DNA of 64,000 bases, taken from Cacajao melanocephalus. Its lineage: Eukaryota; Chordata; Mammalia; Primates; Pitheciidae. Where the stretch lies: contig CAUYLG010059231.1 in NCBI GenBank assembly GCA_963573385.1, forward strand, positions 124,001 through 188,000, in the 5' to 3' direction. Both the position numbers and the translations under genes were made by a program. Below are positions 25,263-35,924 of this stretch, one piece after another (the stretch's first letter is position 1; every line of letters starts with the position of its first letter). The notes beneath the pieces are model-generated. The model ran no database searches. It had not been told where the DNA came from and worked only from the letters and a program-made list of their open reading frames with translations.

Positions 25263-26554
25263 CATGCCAACTTAGACACAAGGCAACTTGCTATACAAGA
25301 TGAAGACAAATTTTTTAAAAATGCAGGGGTTTAAACACCTTGAGTACGGACGGGTACCACTGTTTCCCTGAAACCTGAACTTCACTGTAGGACCCGCCTC
25401 TCAAACGGAGACTTGTAAGAGACTTCTGCTGCCAGCCCTTGTCTTACACATGATCTTAGAGGACCTGGAGATGTTTATGTGGATAATGGATCAATATTTA
25501 ACTTATTTAACTTAGATTTTAGGGGCTGGTTAATTCAGTAAACTTAATTGGCATTTGCTCTGTCCTCCCGTAACTAACAGGAATCTCTAGTGCATCTCCA
25601 ACTTTCAGCCTCCTTTATCCCTTAGTCATTAAAAACGGCTTCCTACTCCCCTGTGAGTGAGTCCCACTTCCCTCTCTTTCTATCCAGTTCAGCCCCACTC
25701 CCACCCTTGCTGCTCCTCAATGGGATGAGCCCAGTGGAGCCCTGGTTCTTTTGAGAACAAACTCCCCTTAACCTTTTCCTAAAGCCGCTTTTCTGCTTCC
25801 TTACCACAACAGACTTGCCTTTTCCCTGGATACTGTTCTTGCATTCTTCTTCCACAGAGATTTTCCTTCTTCTATTCCCAGTGGAATACAGAGGGTGGGG
25901 AGAATGGGCTTCTTCATTTCTTTCAGATTGTGCTCATCGGTCATCCTCAGGCAATCTCGATGTCTTTACTTTTATTTTAAAGTTTCTTAGTGGCTCACTA
26001 AGCCTTCTCTAGGAGTCTATTTTTTCCTCTCTCTTTAAACCTTGAACAGTACTTCTGCTTCCTCAGGCTTTGAAGACAGCTTCAGTCCTTCTTTTGGAGA
26101 ACACTAAGGCTTTTCCTTCTATTTCAAAATTTCTATGTATTTTCATCCTTTTAAAAAGTCTTTCCTCCTGTTTCAGAGAAAAAGGCCAAAACTTTAAAGC
26201 CAGCTTCCCTGTGGTTCCTGGATTCTTGCCTCTTCTTGCTCTCGGATATGGAGACCCACGTTTCTGAGTTGCCTATCTTGGTTTTTTCTTTTCATTGCAT
26301 GGGAACTTTCCTCCCCCATGTGCATCGGAATTATTTAAGGTATTTCAAAATGCAGTATCTTTAGTGTCTTCCTAAAGAGTGCTGTCCAGATAGTGCTGTA
26401 TCCCCAGTGGCTAAATAAAATTTTTTTGGATCTGATTCATTTATCCAGATCCAGAGCTTTCAATTACAGGTTTCAGGTTCCAAGGTAATTCTTAAGCACA
26501 ATAAATGTAAGCCTAGAATCATGTGCAGACTTCTCTTACAAAAAATGACCATTC
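25263..26554. other. unassigned sequence, pyrimidine-rich
   Basis: From about 25640 to 26310 the plus strand is markedly C/T-rich, which keeps several short frames open on both strands (25643-26267). I see no repeat family, splice pattern or protein motif, and read it as composition only. Confidence 0.45.
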
Positions 26555-27147
26555 TGTATTAGCTTCCTGTTGCTGTGTAATGAATTATCCCCAAATTTGG
26601 TGACTTAGAAAAAATTCATTATGTCGGTTTTCTGTAGGTCAGGAGTCAGCATGTGGCTCAGCCAGGTCCTCTGCGCCCAGGTGTCTCACAGCAGCAGAGT
26701 GTTGGCTGGGGTGGTTGTCCTTGTCAAGGCTCCATGAGGGAAGGATCCGCTTCCAGGCACATTCATGTGGTTGCTGGCAGCTCTCAGTTCCTTGTGGGCT
26801 GCTGGTCTGAGGCCCTTATTTCTTTGATGGTTGTTGGCTGAAGGTCATTCTCAATTCCTTACCACGTGGGCCTCCCTAGGGGAGCTCATATCATGGCAGC
26901 TTACTTCATCTGAGTGAGTAAAACTGAGAAAAACTAGAGAAAGGGGGAAAGAAGGAGAGTGCAATTAGACAAAAATCACGGCCTTTCATAACCCACTCTC
27001 AGACATGTCATCCCATTCCTTTTGCCGTATTCTATTTATTAGAAGTGAATCACCAGGTCCAGCCCATACACAAGGGGAGGAGATTAAACAAAGATGTGAG
27101 CATCAGGAGGAGAATTATTGGGATCCTTTTAGATGCTGACTGCCATA
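26555..27147 (-). mobile_element. MLT1-like MaLR LTR
   Basis: Plus-strand reading 'tgtattagcttcctgttgctgtgtaatg', 'ggtgacttagaaaaaattcatt', 'gtggctcagccaggtcctctgc', 'ccttaccacgtgggcctccc', closing 'agatgctgactgccata'. It is about 590 bp, long for an MLT1-like LTR but in the right order. No internal sequence is attached, so it is solo or truncated. Confidence 0.78.
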
Positions 27148-27329
27148 TACCTCAACCCCAAAGTCTTTTCCTTAAATGCTGCCCATTTAAGGTATCAACC
27201 TAGTTTTCTCCTTATATTGAGCACTCAGCTTTCTCTGGAGAAGAATATGAACTGGTAGCCTTCACTCCAGACTACATGTTCTCTTCTTAACCTATCCCAC
27301 CGTGGCTTTCACTCTCGCCACGCTGCCCC

Positions 27330-27545
27330 ACTATTTTCTTGATTCCAAGTGAACTCCTGACTGCCAAGTTCTTCTCTCCTCCTCCTCTAGCTGCTCTATT
27401 TCCCGTTGGATTGCCCTTTTTTTCTTAAGTTTCTCTCCTCTTTGGCCTCCATGATATTTACCTTTCCTTGATTCTCAGGTTCTCTTAACTTCTCTGTCTA
27501 CTCCTGTACTGACTCCTGCCTTGAAATTTTGCCCAGTTATTAAAC
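27330..27545 (+). repeat. L2 LINE fragment (ORF2 region)
   Basis: 'gtttctctcctctttggcctccatgata' and 'cttctctgtctactcctgtactgactcctg' match the L2 coding text 'ctctcttctctttggcttccatgaca ... tggctactccttctcagtctcc'. It is degraded but collinear. Confidence 0.6.
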
Positions 27546-28090
27546 TGTTCTGCACATATTATTTGTATCTGAATAGGACATATTATTTGAGGGAGATCCA
27601 AAAAGTTTTGGGAGCAACTCAATATTTCATGGGGACAGAGAAATGACAAGTCTACTAAGCCTGTTTGGAAAGGCAGTATGAGAAAAATAAGATTGATTTA
27701 AAAATGCACCCTATTACCTGTCAAGGAGACTTGATCAAATTCAGTGTGGTACTCTGGATGGGATTCTGGAAGAGAAAAAAAGACGCTAGGTAAAAACTAA
27801 CGAAATATGAACAAAGTAGGCACTTGAGTTAACAATAGTCAATCTTGTTTCATTAATTATAAATGTATACTCATGTAGGATGTTAACACTTGGAGAACTT
27901 GAGTGTGAGGTACACAGGACCTCTGTACAGTTCATAGTTTTTCTGTTAATCTAAAACTGTTGTAAAATTAAAAGTTTATTTTTTAGAGTGTGTCTTATCA
28001 AGTTTCACTCTTCCTATGGAAAGTTCACACTAGTATTATAGGCATTTACATATATGTCTCATGTCTCTACAAGATCCTGCCTTCAGGTTT
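27546..28090. other. unassigned unique sequence
   Basis: AT-rich text, no family recognised. Confidence 0.45.
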
Positions 28091-28185
28091 GTGGTCACCT
28101 TTGTAATCCTTAGAACTAAGTCCAGGGCGTTGCATGGTCTGCAAGTAATTGTTCAATGAATGAGTGAGTGAGTGAATGATTGTGA
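28091..28185 (+). repeat. L2 LINE, 3' end
   Basis: 'actaagtccagggcgttgcatgg' then 'aattgttcaatgaatgagtgagtgag', the L2 terminal repeat region with an expanded tgag tail. Confidence 0.75.
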
Positions 28186-28760
28186 AATACCAAAGTAAAC
28201 TCTTGGACAGGACATTCTGTAAGGACATAATTAACCTGATTGAAGCCAAGGGTAATGGGAATGATTTACTGGCCTTTGTCTTCAGTTCATTCAGTTCAAC
28301 CAAACCTCTAAAGTGGCCTGTTTCTGCTTTCTTCTTCAAATTACATGTTCCTGCTCTGTTTTTATCTCTGTCACTCCCTCTTGTTTCTTTCCTCTTTTTA
28401 TCTCTATTATTGTTTCTTCTACTGTGGTACATTTTCCACCCATTTTTACCCAAACAATAGTTATCCTTCCTAATGCGTTGTGGTCTACTGGAAAGCTTGT
28501 TGAGCATCAGTGATGAGCTCAGATTGAAGCACATGGAGAGACAAAGACGCTCGGCTGTGGATGTGTGCCACCCAGGTAACCACAGATCCTGGATCCAGCT
28601 CTGTGCCACTTCCCATGGAATTACTCAAAATTGACTTGTCTTTACTAGCATTAAACAATTAGACTTAATCTCCGAATTTCATCATTTTGGAACAATTGTT
28701 TTAATTTCCATTAGCTACAGTTTTAGTATTTGCTTATGGATATGGTTGTCAAATAAACAG
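28186..28760. other. unassigned sequence with a 180-codon minus-strand frame
   Basis: The minus strand is open from 28609 to 28067 (180 codons, extending into the L2 end), the longest frame in the window. It is Ser/Lys/Arg/Leu-rich, shows no domain I know, and its start is not in a promoter-like setting. The plus strand has a competing T-rich frame (28176-28460). I treat both as chance. Confidence 0.5.
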
Positions 28761-28773
28761 GAAAGTTTCTTTC

Positions 28774-29073
28774 TTTTTCTTTAAGACAGAGTTTCACTGT
28801 TGTTACCCGGGCAGGTTTCTTCTTCTTTTTTTTTTTTAAGACAGAGTTTCACTCTTGTTACCCAGGCTGGAGTGCAATGCCGCGATCTCAGCTCACTGCA
28901 GTCCTCACCTCTGGGGCCAAGCAATTCTCATGCCTCAGGCTCCTGTTTTGTATTTTTAGTAGAGACAGGGTTTCACCATGTTGTCCAGGCTGGTCTTGAA
29001 CTCCTGACCTCAGGCGATCCACCCACCTTGGCCTCCCAAAGTGCTGGGACAGGTGTGAGCCACGGCACCTGGC
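28774..29073 (-). mobile_element. Alu, minus strand, with duplicated tail end and internal deletion
   Basis: The plus strand reads poly-T, then 'agacagagtttcact' through to 'gccacggcacctggc'. Two oddities are visible. The tail-proximal 'aagacagagtttcact.ttgttaccc' occurs twice, at about 28782-28808 and 28837-28863, each copy preceded by its own T-run. About 45 bases around the 'agctgggattacaggc' segment are missing (jump from 'aggctcctg' to 'ttttgtattttt'). The flanks GAAAGTTTCTTTC (28761) and GAAAGTCTCTTC (29075) fit one target duplication, so this is one insertion that was later rearranged. Confidence 0.9.
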
Positions 29074-29169
29074 AGAAAGTCTCTTCTTTAATGATCACTC
29101 ATGGAGCGCCCATCTCCACATGATGTCAAACATTTGTGTATTTAGAAATATCTGGATGATTGGCCACAT

Positions 29170-29263
29170 TTTTCCGCTCCTTTCTCCTCCTCTCTCTCCA
29201 AGCACATTCTCCTCTCCTCTTCTACCCTCTTCTCCTCCTTCTTCTCCTCTTTCTTCACCTCTA
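29170..29263 (+). repeat. CT-rich low-complexity tract
   Basis: Almost pure pyrimidine (tctcctcc, tctctc, cttctcctcc) for about 94 bases with a few A/G breaks. It keeps a 123-codon plus frame open (29120-29491) as a composition effect. Confidence 0.85.
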
Positions 29264-29769
29264 GGTAGATGGCTTGCTTATTCATGGACTTGGGTTTTCC
29301 TGGACCTTGCTAAGTGTCTTCGTTCTGTTTCTTTTGTGTGTCAAACAAACAAAACATTCCATTCTCTGAAAAGGAAGCTAGTGCTATTGGCTGATGCTCA
29401 AAAGGATAGATGGGGGTCAGCCGGTTTTCTGTTGGCCTTAAGCAGCTGTCCAAAATTTCCCTGTTACATGAGAACAAATGCAGTTAATTAGACTACAAGG
29501 TTTTGACTTTGGCCACACTGTTTTCTGATCCTCTGACTTAATTGCTTATAGATTACAATTTTAAAACGCTTGTATTTTTACATTGTTTCATGCTCTTCAA
29601 GAACTATCTGAGTTTTATAGCCTTTGGACATCATTCTTGCAGGAATCCTACTTCTCAGGTGTTTAGTCCAGCATGGTGCTGGGTGGAAAGTGTGACTTCC
29701 TTGGAATGGGCTTCCCTATACTGTGTTTCAGAGTGGTGAAGGCTAACTGTAGGGCCCAGGAAGTAATTT
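29264..29769. other. unassigned unique sequence
   Basis: No repeat or gene signal recognised. Confidence 0.45.
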
Positions 29770-29865
29770 ATGACCCTTCCTGGAAGCAGGGACTGCATCT
29801 GCCCTTTTAATGCTCTATCCTGGTGCCCAAAACAGTGCATGGCAGCAAGTATGCACCCAGAGAAA
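29770..29865 (+). repeat. L2 LINE, 3'-end fragment
   Basis: 'ggaagcagggactgcatctgcc', 'gctctatcctggtgcccaaaacagtgcatggcag' is the L2 '...agggcagggactgtgtct ... tatccccagcgcctagaacagtgcctggca' block, with the last bases lost. Confidence 0.7.
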
Positions 29866-30661
29866 GTTGGTGCAGTATCTCTTATTCTTGTGGAGGTAAG
29901 AGCAGGGAGCTATAATGGGCAGAAGGTGTGGTTTACTCTCATCATCCATGTCCCTAGATAGAGGCTTTAGTCAACAGTCTTGGGGAAACTGCTCTTCCCA
30001 AATTGCTCCTATTTGTAGGAGAGGGATGGGCTTGGCTCTATTCCCACGTCCCTTCTTATATGACAAAGTGATGAATTATTAATTAGATTAGCCACAATCC
30101 TGGACATAAAGCCACACTTACCAGTGGACAAGAGTTGAAAGACAACAGGCAGGTGTGTTTGCCAAGCCACACGTGTTTGTGTGGGCTCATCTTGTGGTTT
30201 TCCATGACAGGCCAGAAGGTGGTAAGACCTTTGGACTGGACACACGTGTCAGCCCAGCTTACCAGGATTGCAGTGGAGTTTCAGCCCCCAACCTACTTAG
30301 ACGGTTATGTGGTGATATGTTGGTTTTCCATTTGCCATTTTTCCTCATGCTCACATCTCTTCTGGGAACTCACAAAAACAAGGGGTGGCTGAGTCAAAGC
30401 ACATCTTGGATACTCCATGGGCAGGACCCCATCTAAGAGCTCTCAATCTCACTCAGGCTTCTAATAGAATCACTTTTGGAGGTGCTGTTCTCTCACTGCT
30501 CTGTACCGTCACTTTAATCTGAATGTGTGCTGAATAGATGCAAACATCAGTCACCAGTGGATACTTTGTGTGTAGAAGAGCTCACAGACTATTAGCCCAC
30601 TTGTGCTCTCCTTTTCCTCCCACCTCCAGGCGTGTCTGCAGTAGCTTCTGGAAATAAGCAG
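29866..30661. other. unassigned unique sequence
   Basis: No family recognised. A TGAGTCA core lies at 30389-30395. The two overlapping plus frames at 30135-30436 have no motif. Confidence 0.45.
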
Positions 30662-31117
30662 TGCATTAGTTTCCTATGTCTCCTGTAGGAAATTGCCACA
30701 AACTTGATGGCTTAAAAACCGTTTTTACTTCACAGTTCTGGAACCTGGAAGTCCAAACTCAAGGTGTTGGCAGGACTGCGCTTTCTCCAGAGGCTCTGAG
30801 GGGAACATCCCTCTATGCCTCCTGAGCTTTTGGTGGCTGCCAGCATTCCTTGGCTTGTGTTTGCATCACTCAATCTTTGCCTCTATCTTCACATGCCATC
30901 CCCTCTCCTGTGAGTGTCAAATATCCTTCTGTCTCTTTCTCAAATGTAGATATGTGATAACATTTAGGGCCCATCTAGATCATCCAAGATGAACTCTCCA
31001 TTTCAAGATCCTCCACTTAGTCACATCTGCAAAGATTCTTTTTCCAAATAATGTAATATTTATAGGTGCTAGGGACCAGGATCTGATAACTTTGGGGTCT
31101 CCCATTCAGCCCACTAT
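30662..31117 (-). mobile_element. MLT1-like MaLR LTR
   Basis: Reversed LTR: 'tgcattagtttcctatgtctcc', 'ttgatggcttaaaaaccg', 'cttcacagttctggaacctggaag', 'gccagcattccttggcttg', ending 'cattcagcccactata'. It is about 456 bp, with no internal sequence beside it. Confidence 0.78.
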
Positions 31118-32414
31118 AGTAAGACTCTAGAATTTTGCTTTCACTTCTTTTTCTGTATAAATGCCCTTATAAAATGAGAGTGGCATGTCCACAACTACAT
31201 TTCTTTGAGCAGGCTAAGCCCGCAGGTTTTGTTCTTGGGTATAGATCTGGAAATGCCTAGCTAAAGGACGAGTGGCCTCTCACTTCTTCCAGTTGTTGCA
31301 ACTTATTCCGAATTGTAATAGAGAACATAACTTTTAGCTGTGACCACAGGACTTCCATGCAGGGTCTACATTACACCAACATCTGGATGAAAAGCAAAAA
31401 CCAAACAGAAAAACCCCAGCCAATTAACCAGATGCCTGTTTCCAAGCATCTAGATGTTTGGCTCTTGTATGTGGGGTTCAGGAAACTGCACAGGCAGTCC
31501 TGAGTAAAGGAGAGGCAAGTTTCCCTTCACCCAGATGGGACAAGACTGAGGGAGATGATGCTGGGCAGGGGCAGGGCTGGTGGTCCAGAGTTGAGGGGCC
31601 ACCTTCAGCCGTGCCTGAGATGAAAGGGAAGAAGGTGAAAGTTCTGAACTGTCCAGGAACTTGGTGTGGACGTGAACTCTGTGGAGAATGAAGACAGAAC
31701 TAGCTGCAAATGTGAGCTCCTGGCCCACCGAGCAGCCATAGTAAAGATCAAAGGGACAAAGGCTGTGCATTACAGACAGAATCAGGCAGCAAAGCGCAAC
31801 TAGGAAAGCATTCTCGGCTGTCATACCCTCGAGTGCCGAGAGCAGGCTCTTTGCTCAGCACTCTGTGTTCTGCCTGCTGAGTCAAGAATGCTCCTTTAGT
31901 CTTCGCAGGGTCAGGGCCGTGGCAGGGAAGATTTTCAGTGCAATCAAAACAACACGCTTCAGTGCAGTGGCTCCTCTCTGCTTCCCTGGAGGCAATCAGG
32001 GACCTTTGGGAATAGGAGAATGGGGTGGGGGGACTTGGTCTCCTTGGTTTCTGGCCTTTTGAGAGCAATTTAACTAATTCACATTTAGGCCAGGGCTTTT
32101 TGAACAGTCACCTGGTTGACAGCCCGTTTTCTCTTTGGGACCTTTCTGAGAGCTCAAGATTCTAGGCTCCTGGTCAGAGTGTGCTTGACCAAAGGAGGGC
32201 AGAGCCGTTGCTTGGGTTTGAGCCTCTGGGCCTTTTTGTCTGGGATGATGATGTGATTCTTCCTTGTCTCAAATGACAGAAACTGATATTACCCGCCTCC
32301 TCGCCCACAGTGGCAGGCTTGGATGTTAGATTGGCTAGCATATGTAGGCCATGTCAACTTGATCATAGCTCAGGTGAAAGTAACATCCAGATGGGCCACT
32401 GGTGTCAGTGTAAC
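31118..32414. other. repeat-poor unassigned sequence
   Basis: About 1.3 kb in which I recognise no repeat. An extended NF-E2/MARE-like TGCTGAGTCA lies at 31875-31884. Opposing open frames of 106-124 codons (31450-32068) overlap each other, and neither shows a motif. Confidence 0.5.
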
Positions 32415-32615
32415 TGGGTATTAAGAGATAAGCTCTGAAGTTAGTGGCTCCGCCACTTACTAGCTGTGTGACCTTGGACCTTGGCTTCTTCCTCTGAAAT
32501 GTGTGATGATAATGCCTACCTTTTGAACTGGTTGTGAGGACTACATGAGATACATTTTGTAAAGCACTAGCTCTGTGGCTGGACTATAATACATGGTCAG
32601 TAAATGAGATTTTTA
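32415..32615 (+). repeat. MIR SINE, well preserved
   Basis: Sense MIR from 'gttagtggctccgccacttactagctgtgtgacc' through 'gaaatgtgtgatgataatgcc', 'gttgtgaggactacatgag' and 'gtaaagcactagctctgtggc' to 'gtcagtaaatgag'. It is one of the most complete MIRs in the window. Confidence 0.93.
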
Positions 32616-32708
32616 TTCTCAGAGAAAGGCTATTTTTTCCTCTTTTTCTTCTCTTGCTTCCCCCTACTTGCTTTCCTTTTAGGATTCTACATCTGGGAAC
32701 CAAAAATT

Positions 32709-32772
32709 AGAGAGAGAGAGAGAGAGAGAAAGAAAGAGAGAGAGAGAAAGAGAAAGAGAGAGAGAGAGAGAG
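32709..32772 (+). repeat. GA-rich microsatellite
   Basis: A 64-base pure purine run of GA with interspersed GAAA units. It encodes an Arg/Glu/Lys tract in a 72-codon plus frame, a repeat artefact. Pure purine/pyrimidine mirror-like tracts of this type can form triplex DNA. Confidence 0.95.
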
Positions 32773-33364
32773 CACGGATTCTTCCAGGGGCCCTCTCATC
32801 CTGGGTGGAAGCTTATTTGTAAAGCAGTTTTGGGTCACTCATGCTCTGAGGCAATTAATTATTTTTAGAAATCTCTAAATCCCACCTAAAGAAAAAATTA
32901 TGAACCACCATTATGGTTCCTAGGTAGAGTTACATCCAGTTGGTAGGTTAATATGCCTTTCCTACAAGAAGTCATGGTACCAGATCTTTGGATCAAGCTG
33001 CTGTGCATTCTCTTCACTCTCCACCTTTATCTTACCCATCTCCTTCCTGAGGCTCAGGTTTCCAGTTTTTCTGATACTTCAAACTTATTTTTCACATGTG
33101 GGTCATGCCTATCTGATTTTGGAAATCCTAGTGAATCAGAATCCCTTGCTCATAGTAGGTGCTCAGTGAGGTTAGTTTGAATAGTTTAGCTTGCTTTCAA
33201 GTCCATGAGTTTTGTTAGCAAGCTTCTTTCTTCACAAAAGGAAGGATGCGCTCACAACTATCTGTAAAGTTAGTGGATGGTGGCCCAGGTGGCATGGTTT
33301 AGAGTAGTAAGTAAAGGGCCCCCACTTATATATAGAGCCCACCTTTACCTGCCAGCTAGAATGG
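32773..33364. other. unassigned sequence, possible L2 scrap
   Basis: Mostly unique. 'cccttgctcatagtaggtgctcagtgagg' at about 33143-33172 looks like the tail end of a sense L2, but the upstream body is not recognisable. Confidence 0.45.
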
Positions 33365-33565
33365 ATGGCATATATGCTTTAGAGTCAACACCCTGACTTC
33401 CAAAACCAGCTGTGCTGTGCACTCTGTGGCCTTGAGAAGGCTTATACCCTGAGGACCCTGGTCACCCCATCTATAAACTAAAGATAGTAATATATATCTC
33501 AAAGGTGCTGATAAAGCTTAAATGGAACAAAGTAACGTATATGCCTGAACATAAGTGAGGATTTA
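33365..33565 (+). repeat. MIR SINE
   Basis: Sense MIR: 'gctttagagtcaacaccctgac', 'ctgtggccttgagaagg', 'gtcaccccatctataaactaaagatagtaat', 'ggtgctgataaagcttaaatgg'. Collinear with the consensus throughout. Confidence 0.82.
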
Positions 33566-33868
33566 TCCAAATGATTCCAAGGAAGCAACCTTATATTTGA
33601 GACTGCACAAAGGCTGGAATATGATGGACAACTCTCTCAATTCAGTTATTTTGCACAACAGGATACTGTTTGGGTAAAGCCCAGCCTGAAACAATCTTAA
33701 TGCCCATTTGAAGGGCTTTAGAGATTTTTAGATAGAATCTGTGGGGGATGAAAGGACAGTCATTATTACTGAAAATGAGGCTTCTCACTTGCAATTGATG
33801 GATGTAATGGTAAATGAGTCCTTTGAAGATCATTCTTAGATCATAAATACTTACCAATGAGAAAATGA
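33566..33868. other. unassigned unique sequence
   Basis: Nothing recognised in about 300 bases between MIR and Alu. Confidence 0.45.
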
Positions 33869-34150
33869 GGCTAGGTATGGTAGCTCATGCCTGTAATCCC
33901 AGCACTTTGGAAGGATTGTTTGAGGCTAGGAGTTAAAGACCAGTTACAGACCCTGCCTTTACAAAAAAAAAAAAAAAAATAGCTGAGCACGGTGGGGCAT
34001 GCCTGTCGTCCCAGCTACTCAGGCGGGAGGATCACTGAGCCCAGGGGCTGGAGGCTGCAGTGAGCTATGATGGCGGGACTGCCGTCCAGCACGGGCAACA
34101 GGGCGAGACCGATCTCTAAAAAAGCAAGCAAACAAACCAACAAAAAAAGC
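33869..34150 (+). mobile_element. Alu (AluJ-like, old), plus strand
   Basis: 'ggctaggtatggtagctcatgcctgtaatccc' opens it. The left monomer is shortened, the middle A-run is expanded (about 33961-33979), and the right monomer carries 'gctgcagtgagctatgatgg', the J-type state. The tail is a degraded mix of CAAA units up to about 34150. Substitution load and the J diagnostic make it the oldest-looking Alu here. Confidence 0.9.
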
Positions 34151-35269
34151 GAAAAGGTGTGTATATAACAGTTCTGATGTTATAAATTGTAAATTGCTTT
34201 TCTCCTGCCTTTCTTCCTTCCTTCTTTTTTCCTTCCATGGCTTGGGATAAAATTTCCAGTGACAGGCTCATGGATGATCTTGAAAAACATACATGGAGGA
34301 AGTGAAATGCTCTAGAAAACAATGTCCAATAACTCAGAAGATGGCTTCAGGGAGGTCAGGACACTGGTATTAAAAATAAATTTGAGCAGTTTGAATACAA
34401 CTGTTTCATAAACAGTGGGTATGGAAAATAAAAATTTTTAAGTATTATATCATTTAATATACTATGTGATTTTAAACATGTTTCTAATTAAATGTTCTAT
34501 TGTAAGTAGACATTTGCTTCTTTCATCTACTGCCCTATATGTCTGTGTATTGAAATTGGGGAAAGTTCCTTTGGGGTAGCATGGGTCCCTGGGGATTGTA
34601 AGAGACAGGGGTATATTTTCTTCTGCATCTGCTTTGCTGCACATGTCAGCTTCCTTCCTCCCTCACTGTGACCTGCCCCCTGAGCTTTCCTGGTCACGTC
34701 CGGGAAAAAATGGCTCCCACTGCTCCTCAGTTTTTACATCTTACTTGTTGAAGGCTTTGGTCCACACCGAGACTGGAATTCCTGAGCCTCTATTCAGGGT
34801 TTCCCCAGGTGAGATTCAGGCTGTCCTGGGTCAGGTCAGGGACTCAGGCCTGGACCACTGAGCTGTGGCCAGGGCCACTTTGCACAGACATGGCTTCCAG
34901 GAGCTCATTCCTCCCACCCTACATGCAGCGGGCAACAAAGTGACCAGTGTCAGGGACAAGGTCTTTCTGGAGATCCTGAAGACATTTATAGGGACTGAAT
35001 TTGGTATGAGATGGGGGATTTTGAACAATGAGCTACAACTGAGGAAGGCTGATCTGGTAATAATGTAAAGAATGATTTCAGGGGGTGAATAACAGTTTAC
35101 TAGAAACAGTATTATGGGATTGGGGGAGGGGAATTGGGAAGACTTTGGGCCTTCAAGAGTTTTCTAATAATAAATGGCAATAGGTAGGGAGGGAACTGCC
35201 TTTTTTGCAGTTATCCCCTATGAGTCGATAAAAATCATGGTGGCAGTGAGGGGAAAAGAAGCCAGAGGA
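34151..35269. other. repeat-poor unassigned sequence
   Basis: No repeat recognised. The 34360-34510 stretch is AT-rich, and 34630-35060 is GC-richer with short open frames on both strands but no motif. It leads into the CpG-raised block at 35.27 kb. Confidence 0.45.
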
Positions 35270-35730
35270 GGGAGGCTTCTGAGGAGGACCGGTGGTACGG
35301 CTTGGGGTGGTCCTGGGCCCCATCTCACGGGGGTGATCACGGTGAGGCGGAAATGCAATTGCTGATGCCTGACAGGCCTGGCTGGGACGCGGAGCTCCTG
35401 GCCTGACACAGCAGGGGCAGGCTGGGCTTCACGTCTGTGGACAAGGCAGCAAGCAGTGAGTCAGGGCAGCGTGACAGGACAGAGTGGCGACAGAGCACAG
35501 GGAAACGTGAGGGGAGCCCTGAGTCATCGCAGCTGGTGGAGTCCGCTGAGTGTGCGGTGTAGATACAGACACCCACGGGCACACCCCACAGCCCTCGCCC
35601 AGTAGGGCAGCCCACCGGGGCCGGGTGGTGACTCAGAAAGCAGCCACGCAGATAACCGCTGACTCAGTTTAAAATTCTTCAGCTCCCTGCGCACGCCTGG
35701 GTTTGAAGGACAGGTGACTCACAGACTGAC
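35270..35730. promoter_or_regulatory. candidate enhancer/promoter: GC/CpG-raised block with five AP-1/NF-E2 cores
   Basis: The 7-mer TGA(G/C)TCA occurs at 35457-35463, 35520-35526, 35629-35635, 35660-35666 and 35715-35721. Those are five hits in 265 bases, where about one per 8 kb is expected by chance. Flanking bases differ at each site, so this is not a tandem repeat. AGATAA (GATA-type) lies at 35650-35655, five bases from the fourth core, and a reverse one (TTATCT) at 35759-35764. CpG is clearly more frequent than in neighbouring DNA, roughly twenty in 420 bases by eye. I recognise no repeat family. AP-1, NF-E2/NRF and MAF-family factors bind this core, so an inducible or haematopoietic-type element is a reasonable inference but unproven. 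Confidence 0.5.
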
Positions 35731-35924
35731 CCTCTCTATGGTCTGTTTTTTCAAAGAGTTATCTTTAGATCTCCAGGTCATCCCAACCTCTGGGACATCC
35801 CTCGTCTGGAGGCCAAGCCAGCCATGTTGACATTCTCAGCCTACACTTGGTTTGCTCACCGGGATTTCTGTTCCAGCGGCCTCTCCGTTCTAGTTGTCTG
35901 TCCACTGCACACATTTTCAGTTGG
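35731..35924. other. unassigned unique sequence
   Basis: Nothing recognised apart from the reverse GATA-type TTATCT at 35759-35764. Confidence 0.45.

Noticed and set aside
28067..28609. 180-codon minus-strand open frame, the longest in the window
   Set aside because: No recognisable domain. It overlaps an L2 end and T-rich DNA, and a competing frame lies on the other strand. Six-frame chance over 64 kb easily gives one such frame.
32604..32822. Arg/Glu/Lys-rich 72-codon frame starting with a hydrophobic stretch
   Set aside because: The charged part is the translation of the GA microsatellite, and the hydrophobic part is T-rich DNA. Not a membrane protein.
28774..34150. Inverted Alu pair (minus at 28774, plus at 33869) as a double-stranded RNA editing substrate
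   Set aside because: The pair is nearly 5 kb apart and the plus copy is very diverged. Without evidence of transcription it is too weak to list as a finding.
35270..35730. Full CpG island with a promoter
   Set aside because: CpG is raised but, by eye, not to the level of a typical island, and no TATA, initiator or first-exon pattern is visible. I keep only the enhancer/weak promoter candidate.
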